From the NCBI GenBank assembly GCA_017618495.1, contig JAFZUD010000020.1:1-30429 (forward strand): 30,429 nt of DNA. Reading direction: 5' to 3'. The DNA comes from Bacilli bacterium. GTDB lineage: Bacteria; Bacillota_I; Bacilli_A; RFN20; CAG-826. This document shows positions 23,569-30,420 of the stretch, piece after piece. A program made the position numbers and the translations under genes. The number at the start of each line of letters is the position of its first letter. Position 1 is the first letter of the stretch. The notes beneath the pieces are model-generated. The model had not been told where the DNA came from, did not search any database, and worked only from the letters and a program-made list of their open reading frames with translations.

Positions 23569-23790
23569 TTATTTCTTGGAAGCTTCAGCCTTGGCAAGTT
23601 TCTTGTTGAACTTGTCGATACGGCCGTCGACAGCAGCGCTTCTTTGTTTGCCGGTGTAGAATGGGTGGCAATTTGCGCAGGTTTCAACCTTAAGCTCGGT
23701 TCCGAGGGTTGAACCAGTGGTGAAGGTGGTTCCGCAGCTGATGCAGGTGACCTTGCACTCATGGTACTTTGGGTGGATGTCTTTCTTCAT
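23569..23790 (-). CDS. rpmE: 50S ribosomal protein L31, cysteine-containing type
   Basis: A 73-residue L31. It begins MKKDIHPKYHECKVTC, has the zinc-binding pairs CISC (Cys16, Cys19) and CANC (Cys38, Cys41), and the family signature CHPFYTGKQ. This is the zinc-requiring (C-plus) form, expressed when zinc is adequate; the zinc-free paralogue, if any, is outside the window. The tail KKLAKAEASKK is basic. The ATG has AAGGAG about seven bases upstream; a two-codon reading frame (ATG AAA TGA) overlaps the start codon. A clear promoter and a hairpin leader precede it, and a strong terminator follows, so it is transcribed alone. Confidence 0.97.
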   Translation of the reverse strand: MKKDIHPKYHECKVTCISCGTTFTTGSTLGTELKVETCANCHPFYTGKQRSAAVDGRIDKFNKKLAKAEASKK

Positions 23791-23806
23791 TTCATTACTC
23801 CTTTCG

Positions 23807-23830
23807 CCTTGGCACTTACTTTTGCCAAAG
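23807..23830 (-). promoter_or_regulatory. rpmE leader hairpin
   Basis: In the leader CTTTGGCA pairs with TGCCAAGG (eight pairs, one wobble) around an eight-base loop, ending about seven bases before AAAGGAG. Ribosomal-protein leaders for L31 have been proposed in Firmicutes; whether this is one needs a covariance search. Confidence 0.4.
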
Positions 23831-23844
23831 AGAGTTCGCGTCTA

Positions 23845-23873
23845 ATCATACGCGAGGGAACTTGCTTTCGCAA
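23845..23873 (-). promoter_or_regulatory. rpmE promoter
   Basis: On the minus strand TTGCGA (23868-23873), 17 bases, TATGAT (23845-23850). A dyad TCGCGT (23836-23841) and ACGCGA (23850-23855) flanks the -10 box. Confidence 0.8.
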
Positions 23874-23912
23874 GTAAAAAGTAAGGCTAATTGTAAAGAT
23901 AGATTTTGAGGC

Positions 23913-24398
23913 CTATTCTTCCTTTGTGAGGGTAACCCCATTACTTTCGATGGGCTCTGGTTTGTTGGCGGCGATTCTCTGCTTGATGAACATAGCGATG
24001 CCGGTCGCCATTTCTGAGACAGCAAGGATAATCGATGGCGCGGTTCCTGCTACTGCGTACCAAACATTCAACTCCTTGTTTTCAACGCTAGCAGCGATCG
24101 CTTTTCCTAAAACGATGCCCGAGACGAAGAGTACGGCGGCGAACATAACCACCAATAACCAAGGGTAGATGTTCTCCTCTACTTCTTTTGGTTTTCCGAT
24201 GACGAGGAGCTGGAATAAAAGCATCACTCCAAGCGAAAGAACCACATACATAAATGGCAAGAAAGACTTTTCGTAGGCGTAGAACTCGTCGATATAAGGG
24301 GCTAAAGCAACGGTAACTGAGTTCAATAAGAACAGAGTAGCCGCAGCCACAAAGACAGCATAACTAGCAATTCTCTTAATAATCTTCAAAGCTTCCAT
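23913..24398 (-). CDS. Hypothetical membrane protein with four predicted helices
   Basis: Family not recognised. The 161 residues contain four hydrophobic spans: IASYAVFVAAATLFLLNSVTV near 10-30, LPFMYVVLSLGVMLLFQLLV near 46-66, YPWLLVVMFAAVLFVSGIVL near 78-97, and VWYAVAGTAPSIILAVSEMA near 112-131. The tail (residues 138-161) is polar and probably cytosolic. No catalytic or binding motif is visible. Its ATG is two bases after the stop of the metallo-hydrolase gene and its ribosome site AAGGA lies just before that stop, so the pair is translationally linked. I see no clear terminator directly after it. Confidence 0.75.
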   Translation of the reverse strand: MEALKIIKRIASYAVFVAAATLFLLNSVTVALAPYIDEFYAYEKSFLPFMYVVLSLGVMLLFQLLVIGKPKEVEENIYPWLLVVMFAAVLFVSGIVLGKAIAASVENKELNVWYAVAGTAPSIILAVSEMATGIAMFIKQRIAANKPEPIESNGVTLTKEE

Positions 24399-24400
24399 AA

Positions 24401-25000
24401 TTAATCCTTCACGAGTTCGATCTCGTCATTTGGTTTCATAAGCATCGCCATTGGCGCAGTAACAATCATAGCTTGACGGTAGTCCCAAGTCATCCCTGGT
24501 TTCATATGCATTGGGATCATATGTTTTGGGTTGATGGCGATGGCTGCTTTTGTGGCTTCTTGCGGGGTCATGGTATAGGTGCCGTCGATAGGCAAAAGAG
24601 CGTAGTCGATGTTCTCGTTTTTGAGGTCTTCCATCTCGGGGATAAAATCGGTGTCCCCAGCATGGTAGATTTTCACTCCATCAACCTCGATGACGTAACC
24701 AACGCATTCAGCCTTATTGTGATGCGAGTTGTAAGCAGGAACGGCTTTGATTTTTAAACCTTTGGATTCGAAGGAATGATAGACGCCATTGGTAAGCGCG
24801 TCCTTAGCTCTGATAACATATCCGCCAGGGTTAAAAGTGATGAGGCTTGTTTCATTGTGGTCGTAGTGTTCGTGGGTGATTAAAACAAGGTCAGCAGGAG
24901 TCTTGTAACCGAGTCCAGAAAAAGGGTCAATGAAAACGACTTTTCCTTCGTTTGTTGTGAGACGGAAAGAAGCGTGTCCCTGATAAAAAAGCTTTGCCAT
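24401..25000 (-). CDS. Metallo-beta-lactamase fold hydrolase (UPF0173-like)
   Basis: A 199-residue cytosolic metal-dependent hydrolase. The metal ligands of the fold are visible: THEHYDHNE (HxHxDH), a histidine in YNSHHNK, HAGDTD and, near the end, MIPMHM. The short length and the opening LFYQGHASFRL match the UPF0173 group related to UlaG-like lactonases; the true substrate is unknown. GGAGG lies seven bases before the ATG. It heads a two-gene transcript with the four-helix membrane protein and has its own promoter. Divergent from the AbiEi-like gene across a 328-base gap. Confidence 0.88.
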   Translation of the reverse strand: MAKLFYQGHASFRLTTNEGKVVFIDPFSGLGYKTPADLVLITHEHYDHNETSLITFNPGGYVIRAKDALTNGVYHSFESKGLKIKAVPAYNSHHNKAECVGYVIEVDGVKIYHAGDTDFIPEMEDLKNENIDYALLPIDGTYTMTPQEATKAAIAINPKHMIPMHMKPGMTWDYRQAMIVTAPMAMLMKPNDEIELVKD

Positions 25001-25047
25001 AGATCATCCTCCGGAAAATTTGTGGCGGGCAAATTGCCTTCCAATAG

Positions 25048-25095
25048 ATTTTACGATTTCGCTCAACGAGAAACAATATAACTAATAAGATTAGT
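25048..25095 (-). promoter_or_regulatory. Promoter of the metallo-hydrolase gene with upstream palindrome
   Basis: On the minus strand TTGTTT (25071-25076), 17 bases, TAAAAT (25048-25053). Immediately upstream, ACTAAT-AAG-ATTAGT (25081-25095) is a perfect dyad, a possible operator or activator site. Confidence 0.5.
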
Positions 25096-25120
25096 AAGCA
25101 TCATAACAAAAAGGGCGTTT

Positions 25121-25157
25121 GTTATATTTTTACCTATTTTGTCGGTAATGTTTTAAA
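25121..25157 (+). repeat. Promoter-like direct repeat, copy 1
   Basis: Thirty of 37 bases match copy 2 at 25286-25322, including the core TTTTTACCTATTTT. The -10 position reads TTTAAA, so promoter activity is probably lost. Contains TACC-N9-GGTA. Confidence 0.75.
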
Positions 25158-25285
25158 CCACTGTTTTACGCATGATTTTGATGTCAAAAACATCTCATTA
25201 CTCAGTCTCAAATGGTTATTTCGCATTTCAGCGGCGCCAGAAACCGTTCCGATCGCGCATTTGGGACAAGTTAGAAAAGTGCTGT

Positions 25286-25322
25286 GTTATGTTTTTACCT
25301 ATTTTATTGGTTGTGTTATAAT
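25286..25322 (+). repeat. Promoter-like direct repeat, copy 2
   Basis: Second copy, 165 bases after the first, forming the functional-looking promoter of the AbiEi-like gene. Confidence 0.75.
25294..25322 (+). promoter_or_regulatory. Promoter of the AbiEi-like gene
   Basis: TTTACC (25294-25299), 17 bases, consensus TATAAT (25317-25322). The ATG begins six bases later, where transcription should start, so the mRNA is expected to be leaderless; no ribosome site exists. Confidence 0.75.
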
Positions 25323-25328
25323 TCGGCT

Positions 25329-25943
25329 ATGAGAAATGATTTACTAACAAGCACCAAATCGGTTTTCAAACCAAACGAACTCTTTTCTAGTGCTGACATC
25401 AACGACAAAAACATGTCTGAGGCAGCGAAGAAGGAAGGGTTAGTCAGATTGGTTAAATCCGGTGATCTTAAGCGTTATTCCTACGGTTTCTATTACATCC
25501 CTGGCCATGGTGAGCCTAGCGTATCCGAAGCAATAGAACTCCGTTACATATCACGCGGAAAAGACGTCTATGGATTCTACACTGGCGAATGCTTTTTGAT
25601 GTCTATTAACAACCGCAAAATTTCCGTCAATGAAAAAGTCGAAATCATGACCAATAAGGCCACTAGCGGAAAGAAAAACGTCTATATGTTTGGAAAGCGG
25701 TTTACCCTTAGAAAACCATACTATCCAATAGATAAAAACAACGTCACGCTTAATGCCTTTTTGGCCTATATCGCGATGACTCCATTAAGCCGAATTAAGG
25801 AAAATTATTCTGTCTTAGCAGACTATATTAAGAAGGCCCATTTGGCTGCAAACGATGTCATGGAGATGGCGGTTTATTATCCCGCCAAGACAGCCTCAAA
25901 ACTCCTGGCTTCAGACCTATATAGATCGCTTTGGAAGCATTAA
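25329..25943 (+). CDS. AbiEi-like regulator (type IV antitoxin family) without toxin partner
   Basis: A 204-residue protein resembling the AbiEi/DUF6088-type antitoxin regulators. The first 75 residues read as a winged helix: FKPNELFSSADINDKNMSEAAKKEGLVRLVKSGDLKRYSYGFYYIP, with the strand pair of the wing at the end. The middle part (YISRGKDVYGFYTGECFL) corresponds to the GxYSGxxA-like region of these proteins. In AbiE systems this gene is followed by the nucleotidyltransferase toxin AbiEii; here a terminator follows and the next gene is an unrelated convergent one. It may be an orphan regulator or the survivor of a decayed module. The start MRNDLLTSTK follows a TATAAT box by six bases; a longer frame from 25284 would begin before the promoter. 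Confidence 0.7.
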   Translation: MRNDLLTSTKSVFKPNELFSSADINDKNMSEAAKKEGLVRLVKSGDLKRYSYGFYYIPGHGEPSVSEAIELRYISRGKDVYGFYTGECFLMSINNRKISVNEKVEIMTNKATSGKKNVYMFGKRFTLRKPYYPIDKNNVTLNAFLAYIAMTPLSRIKENYSVLADYIKKAHLAANDVMEMAVYYPAKTASKLLASDLYRSLWKH

Positions 25944-25975
25944 AAAACAGGCCCTAAACGAGCCTGTTTTTATTA
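25942..25975. terminator. Bidirectional intrinsic terminator
   Basis: Stem AAAACAGGC (25944-25952) with GCCTGTTTT (25962-25970), loop of nine, T runs on both strands. Shared by the AbiEi-like gene and the M50-like gene. Confidence 0.88.
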
Positions 25976-25988
25976 CCTTTATATTAGG

Positions 25989-27152
25989 TTATTTTTGCTC
26001 TTCGCCAAGGGCTAATTCGCCATACTCAGAGAAGTCCCAATCTTTATGTTTTTTGACGATAACCTTGAGGGCTTCTTTCATAAGATATTCTTCCGCGGAA
26101 CGTTTGTCTTCACCGGAGTTTTTAATCGCGGACTCGGCTTTATCCATAGCAAGCTTTGTTTCGCCTTCGGATTCTTCAACCAAACCACTGATAAGGATAT
26201 AAGCTCTAACAGCAGGTCCAGTGCTTAAGTTGGCGATAAATTTCTTCTCCTCGAGTTTGAGGCTGATGTACTCCTCTTTAGCCTCATTTAATGGGTTTAA
26301 GTAGAGGTGAAGAGCCATCTTCTGAGCGACGGCGTTGAGGTAGATTTTAGAAGAAACAGAGTTCTTGCTGTTGATGGTAAACTCGTTAATTCTTAAGGCC
26401 TCATCGTAGTTCTTTTCGTTCAAAGCTTTGTATAAGGCAACTTCGTTGAGCTTAACGGTGAAGTCAGTGACTGATTCATAGACCTTGGTCTCACCGACAT
26501 CTTCGCCACGGGCCATCTTGTCCTCGGCCATAAGGATTTGGTTATAGGCAATAACGTTGGTTTTGCTGTTGAAGATGACGAAGTAGGCGCCATCGTTTTT
26601 GGAGTCGAGAGCGGCCGGGAAGATATCGTAAATGAAGATCAAGCAGCCAACGGTAAGAACCGTAATACCAACAATTTTTAAGGTAACCGCACCCTGAACG
26701 GCGGAGTTATTTCCAAGGACGATAAGGACAACGCAAAGGATGACTTCGAGAAGGAAAAGGACAAGAGGCATGAAAATAAATGGTCTTGGGTTGCTCTTTT
26801 CGACATCATTAGGAACAACCTTGGTTTCTCCTGTCAAACCGTCGAATCCACCGAATCCAACCTTCATCTTGCCTTCTTTATCGCGCTTAAAGGCAATGCC
26901 TAAGCAGGTCCAGGAGGCAACCTTATAACCCCCTATTTTCGCGCCCAAAAGGTGTCCGAGCTCTAAAACTACGGCAGTTAAGACGAGTCCGACTAAGACA
27001 GAGAGCAAAATAAGTAAGAAACCTTCCATTGGTAACTGGCTGGAAATGCTATTGTCGGTTAATAAAGGTCTAATGACGCCAAAACCGACGCCAACTGCGG
27101 CGCCGAGCATGATGGCGTATACGATATAACCCATCACATCGTTCTTCTTCAT
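25989..27152 (-). CDS. M50-like membrane protein with degenerate zinc motif
   Basis: A 387-residue membrane protein resembling M50 site-2 proteases of Firmicutes. Two hydrophobic spans (about 8-30 and 44-63) lead to LELGHLLGAKIGGYKVASW at 63-81; the family motif is HExxH, and here the first histidine is Leu63, while Glu64 and His67 remain. Two more spans (about 125-145 and 155-185) are followed by FPAALDSKNDG, which aligns with the NxxPxxxxDG-type third ligand region but is altered. The C-terminal 190 residues are soluble and helical, with repeating acidic and basic residues like a TPR or similar scaffold. Probably proteolytically inactive. The start at 27152 has AGGAGG upstream; the longer frame runs into the structured leader. 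It ends at the bidirectional terminator. Confidence 0.65.
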   Translation of the reverse strand: MKKNDVMGYIVYAIMLGAAVGVGFGVIRPLLTDNSISSQLPMEGFLLILLSVLVGLVLTAVVLELGHLLGAKIGGYKVASWTCLGIAFKRDKEGKMKVGFGGFDGLTGETKVVPNDVEKSNPRPFIFMPLVLFLLEVILCVVLIVLGNNSAVQGAVTLKIVGITVLTVGCLIFIYDIFPAALDSKNDGAYFVIFNSKTNVIAYNQILMAEDKMARGEDVGETKVYESVTDFTVKLNEVALYKALNEKNYDEALRINEFTINSKNSVSSKIYLNAVAQKMALHLYLNPLNEAKEEYISLKLEEKKFIANLSTGPAVRAYILISGLVEESEGETKLAMDKAESAIKNSGEDKRSAEEYLMKEALKVIVKKHKDWDFSEYGELALGEEQK

Positions 27153-27168
27153 ATAAAAATCCTCCTTT

Positions 27169-27330
27169 AATAGGCAATAAATCCTCTTATCGCCTATTCG
27201 TCTAGTGGTTGGTGGTAAAGCCAATCACACGTGTACTTATACCCTTAACCAGACGAATTAATTGGGAGGTCGTTAACTCAATTATCCTAGGAGAAACTAT
27301 ATTGTTTCTCTTCGGTCGACCTCCATTATA
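27169..27330 (-). other. Structured intergenic region with three nested hairpins
   Basis: On the minus strand, in transcript order: stem 1 GGAGGTCG with CGACCTCC (27317-27324 and 27265-27272), enclosing GAGAAAC with GTTTCTC; stem 2 TTCGTCT and GGTT with AACC and AGACGAA (27257-27247 and 27210-27197), enclosing GGTA/TACC; stem 3 AATAGGC with GCCTATT (27198-27169), extended to 12 pairs, with loop GAGGAT. Stem 3 ends just before AAAGGAGG of the M50-like gene. TATAAT at 27325-27330 abuts stem 1, so either stem 1 is partly outside that transcript or the region is read through from the TetR gene. No known riboswitch recognised. Confidence 0.6.
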
Positions 27331-27367
27331 ATTGCTTTCCCTTTCTATTTCTTCAAAAAACGAACTT

Positions 27368-27925
27368 TTACCTCTTTTTCTCTTCTCTTGAGAGCTCAAC
27401 CAAGGCCGGAAGAACGGTCACAAGCGAAGCAGTTATATAGCGTTTCATATAACGATCGAATTTGCTAACAGTAATTGTCGCATCGCGGAAACAGTAACCA
27501 AATTCATTACCGACGATGCTTGCGTATCTACGTGAGATATTACGATAGCTAGCAACGCTTAAGCTGTAGTTATTCGCGTTGTTTAAGATGGTGAAAACCT
27601 TCGAGATTATCTTGTTATAGAAGAAAGCGTCTACCAAATCGTGGGCGGCGCTGTTATAGCTCGAACGGATGAAAGAGAAGTTGTTTTTGGAGTATTCGAG
27701 GATTGCTAAAAGAACCCCTTTAACATCCTTGGCTTCATTAACCCCTTCGACAACCTCGTTGAGGAAAACAGCGGCGAGAAGGTCATAGATGTCGGTGTAG
27801 TGGTAGTAGAAAGTCTGCCTGTGGCACCCACATTTCTCACAAAGAGTGGTGACGTTGATGTCATTAAGCGATTTCGTCTGCATTAATTCCTTTAACGCAT
27901 ACTTTAGCTTGGCTTCGGTGATCAT
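27368..27925 (-). CDS. TetR/AcrR family regulator (DhaS-like)
   Basis: A 185-residue one-domain-plus-sensor regulator. Residues 1-50 are the TetR helix-turn-helix: ALKELMQTKSLNDINVTTLCEKCGCHRQTFYYHYTDIYDLL, with the recognition-helix signature TFYYHY. The CGCHRQTFYYHY form is usual in the DhaS/TetR_C group of Firmicutes. The C-terminal two thirds are helical and would bind an unknown ligand. The ATG overlaps the TGA of the P-type ATPase gene (ATGA), and AGGAGG for it lies inside the ATPase tail, so the regulator is translated with the pump and probably represses its operon (inference). The ligand could be a cation-related or membrane-stress signal. Confidence 0.85.
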   Translation of the reverse strand: MITEAKLKYALKELMQTKSLNDINVTTLCEKCGCHRQTFYYHYTDIYDLLAAVFLNEVVEGVNEAKDVKGVLLAILEYSKNNFSFIRSSYNSAAHDLVDAFFYNKIISKVFTILNNANNYSLSVASYRNISRRYASIVGNEFGYCFRDATITVSKFDRYMKRYITASLVTVLPALVELSREEKKR

Positions 27926-30405
27926 AGTCCCTCCTTTCCTTTTTCTTTATTTCTTCTTCTGTTGTTTCTAATGTTCTGGAAAAGGATATCGAGAAGGACA
28001 TAAATGATGGCCACGAAGGCGATCATCATACCTAATATCGCCCAATGTGCGACATCTAATGCCTGGATATCCAAACCCATAAGGAACGTTTCTTTTCCGC
28101 TTTGAGCAAGCGGTGGCCAGAAAACATCCACATAGAAGATCAAAATCGAAACGACAACCGCTCCCGCAAAAACGGTGCCTCTGTAGAGGTCGAGAGGGAA
28201 GCAAATGATGAGGAAGGAAAGTAATGATATGACCGTGAAAGCAACGACACTCATGGTTTTTGCTTCCTCAACTGACACGAATTCAGGAGCGAAGACGCTG
28301 GCTAAATAGAGGGCGACAACACACAAGACCTCGGCTATTCCGCCAGGGATGGTATGTGACATAACGCCTTCCATAAACCCGCCTTTGAGCCTCTTTGACG
28401 CAGGTTGAAGCGCGAGGAAGAATCCTCCGGCACCGATGGAAACGATTTCCCAAATGAGCATGTTTCTGGTTTCGAAAGGATAGCTTGGTCCGCCAACAAG
28501 CATGGATATTAAGAAGATAAAGCTTACGATGACCGCAAACATATTCTTAATAAGGAAGAGCGAAGCGGTTCTCTGGAGGTTATTAATGACACGGCGTCCT
28601 TCGGCAACAACATCAGGAAGCTTGGAGAAGTCATTATCGACGGAGATCATATGGGCGCTGCTTCTAGCTGCGCTCGATCCGGAAGCCATGGCGATAGAGC
28701 AATCAGCGCTCTTGAGAGCGAGAATGTCGTTAACACCGTCTCCGGTCATAGCGACTTTGTGTCCTTGTGCCTGCATGGCTTTAACTAATAAGGATTTTTG
28801 CTCAGGTGTAACGCGCCCGAAGACAGAGTACTTGCTGACAATCTCAGGAATCTGTGAGTCTTCGATGGTCTGCATGTTCACATAGTTGTCCGCGTTTTCG
28901 ACTCCAACACGCTTAGCAATTTCTTTAACGGTGATTGGATCGTCACCAGAAATGATCTTGATATCAACGCCGTTGTTCTTGAACCATTCGATGTTCGCCT
29001 TGGCGTCTGGTTTGATTGTGTCAGTGATTCCTAAAATACCAATTAATTCAAGTTTTGCAGGCAATTTTTCGTTTTTGATAGGCTTTTGGCTCCAATAAAC
29101 AGCCAGGACACGATAGCCAATTCCCATAAGTTCATGGATCTTGTTGGCCACAAAATCCTTATCCACGGAATCAACGAAACCATAGGCTCCAATAACGAAG
29201 GTTCCTTCTTCTCCGAAGGTTGCCGCGCTGTACTTCTTCTCTGAATCGAAGGCGATGGTTTCGGTTGCTTCAATCTCCAAAGGATTAAAGGCGGCAGCAA
29301 TGGCTTTGGCGGTTCCGTTCTGATCGCCAGTGGCTTTAACAATGCTGGCAATATAGGAGCCAAGCATCTCGTCACTATAGTTGTTGCTGTAGTTGTAGAG
29401 GGTCTCGACACCAAGGTTTCCATCCGTTAGGGTACCTGTTTTGTCGAAGCAAATCGTGTCGACTCTAGCGAGCATCTCAATACAGTAGAGCTCTTGAACG
29501 TTCATGTGTTTGTTAGCGAGATTAAGAACACCAACGGTTAAGGTTAACGAAGTTAAAAGGTATAAACCAGCTGGAATCATGGCGACTATAGAGCCAGATA
29601 AGTTCTTTGCGAGTTCCTGGAAATCTTCGAATGTGATGTTCCAATTAAGCTTCGCGGCCCAAACAAGGGTCATCGCAAGGCCCATAACTACGGCGATTGT
29701 GCCGGTCACATAGAAGATGTTGAGGGTTGAACGCTTGATTTCGCTCTTTGGTCTGTTGAATTTCTTTGCCTCGTCTTGGAGACCTTCCGCATAGTTGGCA
29801 ATTCCGACGCTAGTGACTCTAACGTAGGCTTTTCCAGAGACGACAACGGTTCCAGAAAGAATCTTGTCCCCAGGAACTTTGTTAATCTTTTCGGCCTCGC
29901 CAGTAACCAAAGACTCATCAACTGAGATAGTTCCCTCAATCAAAACGCCATCGGTCGCGATTTGGTCTCCGGTTTGATAGATAACGATGTCGTGGAGAAC
30001 GATCTTCTCCATTTCGATATCTACTTCTTCGCCGTTTCTGACGCCGCGAACCTTTGGGTCGGTGATAAGCTTAAGCTTATCAACCGCAAGTCTTGCTCTG
30101 ATGTCGGAGACAACGCCAATGATGACGTTACTAACGACAGGAACCAAGAAAAGGAAGTTCGAAAAAGCCAATTTGGCGTTCGCCATCAAGTTGACGATGA
30201 TGATGTAGATGAAGTTAAAGAACGTGAAAACGTTGTCCAAAAGGATCTGCCAAATGGATTTGGTGACCTTCTTTTGGGTCTTATTAACGAAGCCTTGTTT
30301 CTTTCTAAGCTCAACTTCTTCGGTTGAGAGACCTTCGTGTGGACCCTTTTCTATGTATTCTGCTTTCTGAATTAAATTAATTAATTCATCTCTTCTTTTG
30401 GACAT
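27922..30405 (-). CDS. Cation-translocating P-type ATPase (CtpE/Exp7-like)
   Basis: An 827-residue P-type ATPase, a membrane pump that moves a cation using ATP. Two N-terminal helices (about 55-72 and 83-102), actuator motif SLVTGEAEK (residues 165-173), two helices before the phosphorylation site, Asp321 in DKTGTLTDGN, then MTGDGVNDILALKSADCSIAMASGSSAARSS, and six C-terminal helices. The M4 helix reads MIPAGLYLL, instead of the MIPEGL of typical Ca/Mg pumps, and there is no N-terminal metal-binding domain, so heavy-metal pumps are unlikely; the CtpE/Exp7 group (calcium or other divalent) is the closest match I recognise. A TATACT box lies nine bases before the ATG without a ribosome site. 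Coupled to the TetR gene. Confidence 0.88.
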   Translation of the reverse strand: MSKRRDELINLIQKAEYIEKGPHEGLSTEEVELRKKQGFVNKTQKKVTKSIWQILLDNVFTFFNFIYIIIVNLMANAKLAFSNFLFLVPVVSNVIIGVVSDIRARLAVDKLKLITDPKVRGVRNGEEVDIEMEKIVLHDIVIYQTGDQIATDGVLIEGTISVDESLVTGEAEKINKVPGDKILSGTVVVSGKAYVRVTSVGIANYAEGLQDEAKKFNRPKSEIKRSTLNIFYVTGTIAVVMGLAMTLVWAAKLNWNITFEDFQELAKNLSGSIVAMIPAGLYLLTSLTLTVGVLNLANKHMNVQELYCIEMLARVDTICFDKTGTLTDGNLGVETLYNYSNNYSDEMLGSYIASIVKATGDQNGTAKAIAAAFNPLEIEATETIAFDSEKKYSAATFGEEGTFVIGAYGFVDSVDKDFVANKIHELMGIGYRVLAVYWSQKPIKNEKLPAKLELIGILGITDTIKPDAKANIEWFKNNGVDIKIISGDDPITVKEIAKRVGVENADNYVNMQTIEDSQIPEIVSKYSVFGRVTPEQKSLLVKAMQAQGHKVAMTGDGVNDILALKSADCSIAMASGSSAARSSAHMISVDNDFSKLPDVVAEGRRVINNLQRTASLFLIKNMFAVIVSFIFLISMLVGGPSYPFETRNMLIWEIVSIGAGGFFLALQPASKRLKGGFMEGVMSHTIPGGIAEVLCVVALYLASVFAPEFVSVEEAKTMSVVAFTVISLLSFLIICFPLDLYRGTVFAGAVVVSILIFYVDVFWPPLAQSGKETFLMGLDIQALDVAHWAILGMMIAFVAIIYVLLDILFQNIRNNRRRNKEKGKEGL

Positions 30406-30414
30406 AGCCTTGAA

Positions 30415-30420
30415 AGTATA
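30415..30420 (-). promoter_or_regulatory. -10 box of the P-type ATPase gene
   Basis: On the minus strand TGC then TATACT, an extended -10 form, nine bases before the start codon. The -35 region falls beyond the window end. Confidence 0.5.

Larger units (their letters stand above)
25001..25328. other. Long intergenic region with two promoters and a duplicated element
   Basis: This 328-base gap between divergent genes holds the metallo-hydrolase promoter at its left, two copies of a 37-base element and the AbiEi-like promoter at its right. A possible 49-codon frame runs from ATG at 25172 to TAA at 25319-25321, starting MILMSKTSHYS; it has no ribosome site and I cannot support it as a gene. TTTTGA-TG-TCAAAA (25176-25189) is a short dyad. 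Confidence 0.5.

Noticed and set aside
25081..25095. ACTAAT-AAG-ATTAGT as a terminator for the upstream region.
   Set aside because: No T run on either side and no gene ends there; better seen as an operator-like dyad next to the -35 box.
25172..25321. A 49-codon frame between the two 37-base repeats.
   Set aside because: No ribosome site, no recognisable similarity, its end lies inside the AbiEi-like promoter; the upstream promoter copy has a decayed -10.
27325..27330. TATAAT as a certain promoter of the M50-like gene.
   Set aside because: No good -35 box at 16-18 bases, and transcription from it would cut off part of stem 1; left as a possibility only.
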